From Betaproteobacteria bacterium (GTDB lineage: Bacteria; Pseudomonadota; Gammaproteobacteria; Burkholderiales; Burkholderiaceae_C): a DNA stretch of 64,000 nucleotides. The notes beneath the pieces were generated by a model. It was not told where the DNA came from. It searched no databases and worked only from the letters and a program-made list of their open reading frames with translations. Both the position numbers and the translations under genes were made by a program. Every line of letters begins with the position of its first letter. Position 1 is the first letter of the stretch. Below, piece after piece: positions 18,287 through 25,101 of the stretch. Where the stretch lies: the NCBI GenBank assembly GCA_016716535.1, contig JADJWD010000006.1:124001-188000 (forward strand), given 5' to 3'.

Positions 18287-19492
18287 CTAGCGCAACCTCA
18301 CCACCAGCGCGTCCAGCCGCGTGCCGTCGCCGGGCGAGACGATGGCGCGCACCTCGACCTCGCGGCCGACGCGCAGGTCGGCGGCGGTGCCGTTCTCGTA
18401 GCGAAGGCCGGGCCGCGCCAGCCCGATCGTGATGCCGCGCAGGCGCAGGGTCGAGCCGTCAGCCGCGAGCGATTCGATCGGGCCGCGCAGCTCGAACCCG
18501 CGTTCGCGCTCGGCGGCGTCGCTGCGCACGTCGACGCGCGTGGCCAGCAGCACGCCGGCGCGCCAGCGGCCAACGACCTCGACGCGCGCGCCAAGCGCCA
18601 GCGTGCCGCCGTTGAAGACAGCGCCGCTGGCATCGACCGGCCGGCCGTCGACGCGCAGCTCGGCCGCCGACGTGAAGGCGTTGACGTGGCCCTTGATCGA
18701 CACGCCGTCGGTGTCGGCCAGCGCCCGCTGCGCCTCGGCGAAGCGCAGCACCTGGTGGCGGCCGAGCGGCCCCGGCGGCGTGGTCGAGACGACGAGGCGC
18801 ACGAAGCGGCCGACCGCGAGATCCGACGGCACCGCGAGCGCGCTGCCATAGGCGAAAAGCGCCGCACCGATGCGCAGCGTGCGCGCGTTTTCGGCGAGGT
18901 CGGCGACGACACCGCGCACCCGGTAAGCCAGCGGCGCCAGCGCCCGCCGCTCGACGCGCGTGGCGCGCAGTCGGCCGAGGCCGGCGTCGAAGAGGCCGTA
19001 GACCTCGACGACCTGGCCCGTGCTCAGCGCCGGCAAGCCGGCGGCGAGCGCGGCGTCGAACACCGTCGTCTCGTCGACCGCGACGCGCTGGCCGAGCACG
19101 ACGAAGCCGTCGGCTTCGACACTTTCCACCGGGCCGAGTACGGCGCTGTCGAAGCGCACGCGCGCGGCGCGCGCACGGCCGTCGGCGATGGCGTCGCTGT
19201 CGATCTCGACCGTCATGCCGAGTTGCAGGTCGGCGCGGCCGCGCGCACCACCGTCGCCGTCTTCGACCGCGGCGGCGCTGTCGTCGAAGACGATGTCGTT
19301 GACGATCACCGAGCCGAAACCGGTGATCGGCCCCGAGGCGTAGCCGGTGCCGCCCTCGCCGACGCCGCCGCCGCAGCCGGCGAGCGGCGCGAAGGTGGCA
19401 GCGAGCGCAACAAGCGCGGCGAGCGAGGCGACGCCGAAAGCGCGGGCGCGATGCAGCCACGCGGCGGTGCAGGCGGTTCGATCGTTTTTCAT
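18287..19492 (-). CDS. DUF5666 lipoprotein (second copy)
   Basis: 401 residues. An N-terminal signal ends in a lipobox (LAGC followed by GGGVGEGGTG), so it is a predicted lipoprotein. The mature part opens with GYASGPITGFGSVIVNDIVF, the block that starts DUF5666 proteins, and then has about five beta-rich OB-like repeats, each with the pattern 'G x V(V/E)V xG' (for example STGQVVEVYGLFD and LALGARVEVVGRWRAGVLLA). Function of DUF5666 is not established; repeated small beta barrels suggest binding to a surface ligand. The start codon overlaps the stop of the upstream DUF6502 gene (TGATG), so the two are translationally coupled. It is related to, but clearly diverged from, the DUF5666 gene at 20570-21784. 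Confidence 0.85.
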   Translation of the reverse strand: MKNDRTACTAAWLHRARAFGVASLAALVALAATFAPLAGCGGGVGEGGTGYASGPITGFGSVIVNDIVFDDSAAAVEDGDGGARGRADLQLGMTVEIDSDAIADGRARAARVRFDSAVLGPVESVEADGFVVLGQRVAVDETTVFDAALAAGLPALSTGQVVEVYGLFDAGLGRLRATRVERRALAPLAYRVRGVVADLAENARTLRIGAALFAYGSALAVPSDLAVGRFVRLVVSTTPPGPLGRHQVLRFAEAQRALADTDGVSIKGHVNAFTSAAELRVDGRPVDASGAVFNGGTLALGARVEVVGRWRAGVLLATRVDVRSDAAERERGFELRGPIESLAADGSTLRLRGITIGLARPGLRYENGTAADLRVGREVEVRAIVSPGDGTRLDALVVRLR

Positions 19493-20493
19493 CAGGGGGC
19501 GTCCTTGTCGCCGGCGGTGACGCGGCGGGCGGCGGAGGTTCGGCGGGGCCGGCGCGGTATCGCGGGCTGCGCTTCAGGCATCTCGTGATAGGCGTAGAGG
19601 CCCACGCGAACGCGCGCACGCGGGCCGGCGGCGCCTCGTTCATCAGCTTCGACGCGCGCTTCGAGCGCCGGCACGAGCGCCTGGCGCAACGCCGCCCACT
19701 GCGCACGCATCAGCGGCCTCAGCGCCTCCAGCGACTCGGCGCTCAGCCCGTCGGCGAAGAGCGCCTGCTCGAGATGCGGCGGCCGGCCGGTGGCCAGCAC
19801 GTTGTCGACCGCGGCGCGCAGGTGGTCGCCGACGTTGTCGCCGAGTAAGCCGAGCATGCGCACGCGGTCGCCGCTCGGCACGAACGCGTCGCCGACCAGC
19901 GCCACGGTGTCGTCGTTTTCGTCGATGCGGGCGAGGCCCAGGCGGACCAGCTCGTCGAGCAGGCTGCGCGGATGCCGGTCGCGCGTGATCGTCTGCGCCA
20001 GCGCCTCGAAGCTCGGCGCGGCGCCCTGGCGCGGCAGCACACGCGGCTGGCCGGTGGCGTCGCGCCAGTCGGGGTGCGTGCGCCAGTGCGCGCAGACTTC
20101 GCTGGCCAGTGAGCGCGACAAGCGGCGCGTTGGCGCGCCGGGTTCGCCGCGTTCACCGTGTTCACCGGCTTGGCCTGTCTCACGGCCGCGCGCCGCCGGC
20201 AGCGTCAGCCGCGTCACCTCACGCCGGTTGATGCCGGTGGCGGTGGCGATGCGGCTGACCTTGCGGTGCGCGGCGACGCCCGGGTGCGCATCCGATGCGG
20301 ATTCGACGAAGGCGCGTTTGAGCAACTCCTGCGCGGCCGCAAACGGCAGGCCGCGCGCGACGGCCAGCCTTGCCACCGGCGCCAGCAGCTCGGCCAGCGC
20401 TTCGTGCAGCGCGCGCAGCTCGGCGCTGCCATCGGCGGCGCCGCGCGTGTCGGCTTGCTTGGAGGGATCGGCGGCAGCCGGTTCGTCGGCCAT
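19492..20493 (-). CDS. DUF6502 family protein
   Basis: 333 residues from the ATG at 20493. The N-terminal 100 residues are helical: LRALHEALAELLAPVARLAV, GLPFAAAQELLKRAFVE, then HRKVSRIATATGINRREVTRL, which looks like a winged or helix-turn-helix DNA-binding unit. A Gly/Glu-rich linker follows, then a second helical region with HWRTHPDWRDATGQPRVLP and SRSLLDELVRLGLARIDEN (the text reads PRSLLDEL), again wHTH-like. The C-terminal end is basic. No membrane segment or signal is present, so it is cytoplasmic. It sits between two DUF5666 lipoprotein genes and overlaps the second by 1 nt. A regulatory role for the operon is a reasonable inference but is not shown. Confidence 0.8.
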   Translation of the reverse strand: MADEPAAADPSKQADTRGAADGSAELRALHEALAELLAPVARLAVARGLPFAAAQELLKRAFVESASDAHPGVAAHRKVSRIATATGINRREVTRLTLPAARGRETGQAGEHGERGEPGAPTRRLSRSLASEVCAHWRTHPDWRDATGQPRVLPRQGAAPSFEALAQTITRDRHPRSLLDELVRLGLARIDENDDTVALVGDAFVPSGDRVRMLGLLGDNVGDHLRAAVDNVLATGRPPHLEQALFADGLSAESLEALRPLMRAQWAALRQALVPALEARVEADERGAAGPRARVRVGLYAYHEMPEAQPAIPRRPRRTSAARRVTAGDKDAP

Positions 20494-20569
20494 GCTGGGC
20501 GTTGGATGGAGTCGGCGGCGGCGGCGCGCTCTCGCGCAGCGGCGCCGCCGCCGCCGCCCGCGAGGCACG

Positions 20570-21784
20570 TTACCTGAATTCGATGCGCCGGGCCTCGATG
20601 CGCGTGTGGTCGGTGGAGATCACGCCCTTGACCTCGACGAACTTGTCGTTGGCCAGTGTCGCCTCGGTGCCGTTGGCGTAGGTCACCGCGCCGCCGTACC
20701 AGATCGTCAGGCCGCGCAGCGCGAAGGTCTTCGCCGTCGTGTCGAGGTTGCTCATCGTGCCTCGGAACTCGAGCACACGGCGGCCGCGGTCGCGGCGGTC
20801 TTCGAGTTCAACCTTCGTGGCGACGAGCACGCCGTTGACGATCGCGCCTTCGACCTCGACGCGCGCGCCCTGCACGATGCCGGCGGTGCCGTCGGGGAAG
20901 GTGGCATCGGTGGCGTTGACCTGCAGGCCGTTGATCTCGAACGACTGCAGCGTGTGGAAGACGGTGATCACGCCTTCGACGTGCACCTCGGGCCGCGGCT
21001 CCCAGGTGCGCACGCTGTGGCGCAGGCGGATCGCGACCCAGGCGCCGTTGACCTGCGTCGTCTGCAGCGTCACGCGCACGAACTGGCCGTTGGCGAGCGT
21101 GCGCGCGACATCGGCGTTCGGCACGCCGGCGTAGTCGACAAGCTCGCTGCCGATCTTGAAGGTGCGCGCCGTCGTGTCCAGCTCGGTGACGAGGCCGCGC
21201 AGCCGGTACTCGGTGGCGCCGGCGGCCGGCGCGATGCGCGTGGCGAGGAAGCGCGCGTTGGCCGCATCGAAGAGGCCCCAGACCTGGTAGACGCTGCCGG
21301 GTGTGAGGCCGCCGAGGCCGCCGGTGAGCGTGTCGTCGAAGACGGTGCTGGTCGTGACGAGCACCGTCTGGCCGAGCAGCGTCAGCGTCGACGCGGTGGT
21401 GTCGACCGAGCCGAGCGGGCCCACGAGCGCGCCGCCGAGCATGATGCGCAGCGCCACGGCGCGCGCCTCGGCGCGGTCGATGCGGCCGGCGTCGATGTCG
21501 ACGACGCAGCCGAGCTTCAGGTCGGCGCGCGTCGCGCGGTTGCCGTCCTCGTCGACGATGACGGCGAGCGTGTCGTCGAAGCGCACGCCGCCGACGACGA
21601 CCGAGCCGAAGCCGCTGATCGGGCCGCTGGTGAAGCTGGCGGCGGCGGTGCCGTCGTCGCTGTCGGCGCCGCTGCCGCCGCAGGCGGCCAGCAGCGAGGC
21701 GGCGCTGAACGAGGCGGCGCCCAGCAGCAGTTGGCGGCGCGTGGGCTGGGGAAGGTTTCGAAGGGCACGGGTCGGTCGGGCCAT
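20570..21784 (-). CDS. DUF5666 lipoprotein (first copy) with Tat-like signal
   Basis: 404 residues from the ATG at 21784, which has GGAG 6 nt upstream. The leader has a twin arginine followed by a hydrophobic run (TRRQLLLGAASFSAASLLAAC) and ends in a lipobox LAAC|GG, so export as a lipoprotein, possibly through Tat, is predicted. The mature protein begins with FTSGPISGFGSVVVGGVRF and carries repeated small beta modules, for example GSVYQVWGLFDAANARFLAT and GARVEVEGAIVNGVLVATKV. It is the first gene of a three-gene operon with DUF6502 and the second DUF5666 gene. Upstream is a -10 box overlapped by a palindrome. Function is unknown; the partner genes have been seen together in other Burkholderiales. 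Confidence 0.85.
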   Translation of the reverse strand: MARPTRALRNLPQPTRRQLLLGAASFSAASLLAACGGSGADSDDGTAAASFTSGPISGFGSVVVGGVRFDDTLAVIVDEDGNRATRADLKLGCVVDIDAGRIDRAEARAVALRIMLGGALVGPLGSVDTTASTLTLLGQTVLVTTSTVFDDTLTGGLGGLTPGSVYQVWGLFDAANARFLATRIAPAAGATEYRLRGLVTELDTTARTFKIGSELVDYAGVPNADVARTLANGQFVRVTLQTTQVNGAWVAIRLRHSVRTWEPRPEVHVEGVITVFHTLQSFEINGLQVNATDATFPDGTAGIVQGARVEVEGAIVNGVLVATKVELEDRRDRGRRVLEFRGTMSNLDTTAKTFALRGLTIWYGGAVTYANGTEATLANDKFVEVKGVISTDHTRIEARRIEFR

Positions 21785-21840
21785 GGCGGACTCCTGGTCG
21801 GTGCGGGCCGCGGCCACCTCCCTGGTGACCGCATGCGGCG

Positions 21841-21867
21841 CAGTATAAATGTGCATCTCGCACATTT
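21841..21867 (-). promoter_or_regulatory. -10 box with adjoining operator-like palindrome for the DUF5666 operon
   Basis: On the minus strand a perfect palindrome (AAATGTGC, 5-nt centre, GCACATTT; 21847-21867) runs directly into TATACT (21841-21846). That places it across the -35/-10 spacer of a promoter about 57 bp upstream of the lipoprotein ATG. The hexamer 17-18 nt upstream of TATACT (TGCAAA) is a poor -35, as is common at regulated promoters. The arrangement suits a dimeric repressor. Confidence 0.6.
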
Positions 21868-22006
21868 GCACGTCGAATTGTTTCTGCGCAGCCGGCCTTC
21901 CGTCAGGCAAAGGAGGCGACTGAGCGAGCGCATGGCAGGTGCCGCGCCCCGGCCTCGCCCCCGGGCGGCGCGCTAACCTCGCGCCGCCTCACGCCAACCC
22001 CGCCCG

Positions 22007-23137
22007 ATGCCGCGCCGCTGGATCGCCCACCTCGACATGGACGCCTTCTATGCGTCGGTCGAACTGCTGCGTTACCCGGAACTGGCCGGGCAGCCGGTGG
22101 TCATCGGCGGCGGCCGGCGCCACCAGCCGCAGGTGCAGCCCGACGGCACGCGCCGCTTCGCGACGCTGGCCGGCTACGCCGGCCGCGGCGTCGTCACCAC
22201 CGCCACCTACGCGGCGCGCGACTACGGCGTGCACTCGGGCATGGGGCTGATGAAGGCGGCGGTGCGGGCGCCGAACGCGATCCTGCTGCCCACCGACTTC
22301 GAGCGTTATCGCCACTACTCGCGCGCCTTCAAGGCCGCTGTGGCCGAGATCGCGCCGGTCATCGAGGACCGCGGCATCGACGAGATCTACATCGACCTGA
22401 CCGACGTGCCGGGCGCCCAGGATGCCGTCGGCCACGACCCCGCGGGCGGCGTGCGCGCCGTGGCGCAGGAGATCCGCAACAACGTGCGCCGCGCCACGGG
22501 CCTGACCTGCTCGGTCGGCGTGACATCGAACAAGCTGCTCAGCAAGATCGCCAGCGAACTCGACAAGCCCGACGGCCTGACGGTGCTCGGCGAAGCGGAC
22601 CTCGCCGCGCGCATCTGGCCGCTGCCGGTGCGGCGCATCAACGGCATCGGGCCGAAGGCCGGGGCGCGGCTGCTGGCCTTGGGCATCCACACGATCGGCG
22701 AACTGGCCGCGCGCGAGCGCGCCTTTCTCGTCGAGCACTTCGGCCGCGCCTACGGCCGCTGGCTGCACGACGCCGCGCACGGCCGCGACGACCGGCCGGT
22801 GGAGACACGCGGCGAGCCAGTCAGCATGAGCCGCGAGACGACCTTCGACCGCGACCTGCACGCGGTGCGCGACCGCGACGAGCTGTCGCGCATCTTCACG
22901 GAACTCGCCGCGCAGGTGGCCACCGACTTGCAGCGCCGCGGCTACGCCGGCCGCACGATCGGCATCAAGCTGCGCTTCGAGGACTTCAAGACAGTGACGC
23001 GCGACCTGACGCTGCCGCAGGCGGTGAGCGACGCAGGCGCGATCCGCCACGCCGCGGGGCTGTGCCTGAAGCGCGTGGACTTGAGCCGGCGGCTGCGCCT
23101 GTTGGGCGTGCGCGCGGGGTCGCTGGTGCGGCTGTGA
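22007..23137 (+). CDS. dinB: DNA polymerase IV (Y-family)
   Basis: 376 residues. It is a lesion-bypass, error-prone DNA polymerase. Motifs are IAHLDMDAFYASVELL (metal-binding Asp residues), RGVVTTATYAARDYGVHSGM (the nucleotide-contacting YxAR block), and RGIDEIYIDLTDV, which corresponds to the SIDEAYLD active-site motif with Gly for Ser and Ile for Ala. Then come SVGVTSNKLLSKIASELDKP, INGIGPKAGARLLALGI (helix-hairpin-helix) and a little-finger domain with SRETTFDRD and RTIGIKLRFEDFKTVTR. No terminal beta-clamp motif is obvious after LRLLGVRAGSLVRL. It diverges from the DUF5666 operon. I did not find a LexA box in its upstream region. Confidence 0.95.
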   Translation: MPRRWIAHLDMDAFYASVELLRYPELAGQPVVIGGGRRHQPQVQPDGTRRFATLAGYAGRGVVTTATYAARDYGVHSGMGLMKAAVRAPNAILLPTDFERYRHYSRAFKAAVAEIAPVIEDRGIDEIYIDLTDVPGAQDAVGHDPAGGVRAVAQEIRNNVRRATGLTCSVGVTSNKLLSKIASELDKPDGLTVLGEADLAARIWPLPVRRINGIGPKAGARLLALGIHTIGELAARERAFLVEHFGRAYGRWLHDAAHGRDDRPVETRGEPVSMSRETTFDRDLHAVRDRDELSRIFTELAAQVATDLQRRGYAGRTIGIKLRFEDFKTVTRDLTLPQAVSDAGAIRHAAGLCLKRVDLSRRLRLLGVRAGSLVRL

Positions 23138-23191
23138 CGAACGGCTGAACGGCCGAACGGGGCCGAACGGGGCCGCACGGGGGCCGTACGG
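23138..23191. repeat. degenerate 10-bp tandem repeat after dinB
   Basis: About five units of GCCGAACGGG with substitutions (GAACGGCTGA, GCCGCACGGG, GGCCGTACGG) fill the space from the dinB stop onwards. It is probably slippage-prone, non-coding sequence. Confidence 0.6.
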
Positions 23192-23268
23192 GCCACCCGG
23201 CGCCACTGGTGCATCGACTTGACCTCCTTCAAGTCGCCGGCGCGGCGGCTTGCGGAATACTCGTCGCC

Positions 23269-23745
23269 ATGACTACCCTCGCCTGGCGTTCCGAGTTCGA
23301 GCTGAAGCAGGCGCGGATGGACCGCACGCACGTCGAATTCGTCGAGTTGCTCGAAGCCGTCGAGACCGCCACGCCCGGCGCGGCCGCCAACGCGGCGCTC
23401 GGCGCGCTGCTCGAGCACACGGTCGCGCACTTCGAACAGGAAGAGCAGTGGATGGGGCAGCTCGGCTTCGCGGCCGAGAACTGCCACGCGATGCAGCACC
23501 AAAGCGTGTTGCAGGTGCTGCGCGAAGTCGTGCGCCGGCATGGGCTGCAAGCCGACGAAGCACTCGTGCGGGCGCTGGTCACGGCGCTGGCGGAGTGGTT
23601 CCCGGTGCACGCGACGATGATGGACGCGGCACTCGCGATGACGATGGCCGAGCGCGGCTTCGACGCCGAGACCGGCACGCTGGCCGAGCCGCTGCCAGCC
23701 GGCGCGGCTGCGATCACCGGCTGCGGCGGCGGCAGTTGCGGTTGA
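23269..23745 (+). CDS. bacteriohemerythrin (oxygen-binding di-iron protein)
   Basis: 158 residues from the ATG at 23269. It reads as a four-helix hemerythrin domain: DRTHVEFVELLEAVE, LLEHTVAHFEQEEQWMGQLGF (the HxxxE ligand pair lies in HFEQEE), CHAMQHQSVLQVL (HxxxH) and WFPVHATMMDAALAMTM (HxxxxD). These provide the His and carboxylate ligands for the Fe-O-Fe centre. Bacteriohemerythrins bind O2 for sensing, storage or delivery. A C-terminal extension of about 25 residues ends CGGGSCG, two Cys that could bind metal or form a disulfide; that tail is not part of the core fold. There is no signal peptide, so it is cytoplasmic. It stands alone between dinB and the lactate dehydrogenase gene. Confidence 0.87.
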   Translation: MTTLAWRSEFELKQARMDRTHVEFVELLEAVETATPGAAANAALGALLEHTVAHFEQEEQWMGQLGFAAENCHAMQHQSVLQVLREVVRRHGLQADEALVRALVTALAEWFPVHATMMDAALAMTMAERGFDAETGTLAEPLPAGAAAITGCGGGSCG

Positions 23746-23866
23746 GCGGCTGAGCGGCTGAGCCGATCGCCACCGTCCGCCGAGGCCGGCCCAGGCCTCG
23801 GGATCATCGCCGCGTGGCGCGCAGGCCCGGGCCGCTAGCATCCGCGCCGGAGGAGACACCGACGCC

Positions 23867-25030
23867 ATGACCGTCATCACCCACATCGAAGACCTGCGCG
23901 TGCTCGCGAAGAAGCGCGTGCCGCGCATGTTCTACGACTACGCCGACAGCGGCAGCTGGACCGAGACGACCTACCGCGCCAACGAGAGCGACTTCCAGAA
24001 GATCCGCCTGCGCCAGCGCGTCGCGGTGAACATGGAAAACCGCAGCACCGCGGTGAAGATGGTCGGCATCCCGGTGCAGATGCCGGTGGCCATCGCGCCG
24101 GTGGGGCTGACCGGCATGCAGCACGCCGACGGCGAGATCCTCGCCGCGCGCGCGGCCGAGCGCGCCGGCATCCGCTTCACGCTGTCCACGATGAGCATCT
24201 GCTCGATCGAGGACGTGGCCGCGGCGACGACGCAGCCGTTCTGGTTCCAGCTCTACGTGATGCGCGACCGCGACTTCATCGAGCGGCTGATCGACCGCGC
24301 GAAGGCCGCGAAGTGCGACGCGCTGATGCTGACGCTCGATCTGCAGATCCTCGGCCAGCGGCACAAGGACCTGAAGAACGGCCTGTCGGCGCCACCCAAG
24401 CCGACGCTGGCCAACCTGCTGAACCTGGCCACCAAGCCGCGCTGGTGCCTGGGCATGGCCGGCACGAAGCGGCGCCAGTTCGGCAACATCGTCGGCCACG
24501 TCAAGGGCGTCGAGAACATGGGCAGCCTGTCGGCGTGGACGTCGCAGCAGTTCGACCCGCGCCTGAACTGGGGCGACGTCGAGTGGATCAAGAAGCGCTG
24601 GGGCGGCAAGCTGATCCTGAAGGGCATCCAGGACGTCGGGGACGCGAAGCTCGCCGCCGACTCGGGCGCCGACGCGCTGATCGTCAGCAACCACGGCGGA
24701 CGGCAGCTCGACGGCGCGCAGAGTTCGATCGAGGCGCTGCCGGCCATCGTCGCGGCGGTCGGCCACCGCATCGAGGTGCACATGGACGGCGGCATCCGCA
24801 GCGGCCAGGACGTGCTGAAAGCCTGGGCACTCGGCGCGCGCGGCACCTACATCGGCCGCGCGATGGCCTACGGGCTCGGCGCGCTCGGCGAGGCTGGCGT
24901 CGACAAGGCGCTGGCGATCATCCGCAACGAGCTCGACCTGACGATGGCCTTTTGCGGCCACACGCGCATCGAGACGGTCGACCGCGGCATCCTGCTGCCC
25001 GGCACGGCGCCGGAAGTCCGTTCGGGCTGA
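23867..25030 (+). CDS. lldD: FMN-dependent L-lactate dehydrogenase / 2-hydroxyacid oxidase
   Basis: 387 residues. FMN-dependent alpha-hydroxyacid dehydrogenase family, which oxidises L-lactate or a similar acid to the 2-oxo acid at the inner membrane. Family blocks are FYDYADSGSWTETTYRAN (start), PVAIAPVGLTGMQHADGE, FTLSTMSICSIEDVA, WFQLYVMRDRDF, the catalytic segment ADALIVSNHGGRQLDGAQSS (His as base, Arg for the carboxylate) and VHMDGGIRSGQDVLKAWALGARGTYIGRA for FMN phosphate. A central loop with WCLGMAGTKRRQFGNIVG fits the membrane-associated members. The last codons (VRSG and TGA) are supplied by a copy of the dispersed repeat at 25019, so the native C-terminus may have been altered. Confidence 0.9.
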   Translation: MTVITHIEDLRVLAKKRVPRMFYDYADSGSWTETTYRANESDFQKIRLRQRVAVNMENRSTAVKMVGIPVQMPVAIAPVGLTGMQHADGEILAARAAERAGIRFTLSTMSICSIEDVAAATTQPFWFQLYVMRDRDFIERLIDRAKAAKCDALMLTLDLQILGQRHKDLKNGLSAPPKPTLANLLNLATKPRWCLGMAGTKRRQFGNIVGHVKGVENMGSLSAWTSQQFDPRLNWGDVEWIKKRWGGKLILKGIQDVGDAKLAADSGADALIVSNHGGRQLDGAQSSIEALPAIVAAVGHRIEVHMDGGIRSGQDVLKAWALGARGTYIGRAMAYGLGALGEAGVDKALAIIRNELDLTMAFCGHTRIETVDRGILLPGTAPEVRSG

Positions 25031-25086
25031 GCCTGTCGAAGCCCCGGGTGAAGTACGACCCGTTCGGGCTGAGCCTGTCGAAGCCC
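25019..25086. repeat. two direct copies of the dispersed palindromic repeat at the lldD 3' end
   Basis: Copies of CGTTCGGGCTGAGCCTGTCG then AAGCCC lie at 25019-25044 and 25061-25086 in the same orientation. The first supplies the lldD stop codon (the TGA of GGGCTGAGCC). They separate lldD from the convergent hybrid kinase gene. Confidence 0.85.
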
Positions 25087-25101
25087 TCTTCGGCCGAGGC
25101 G

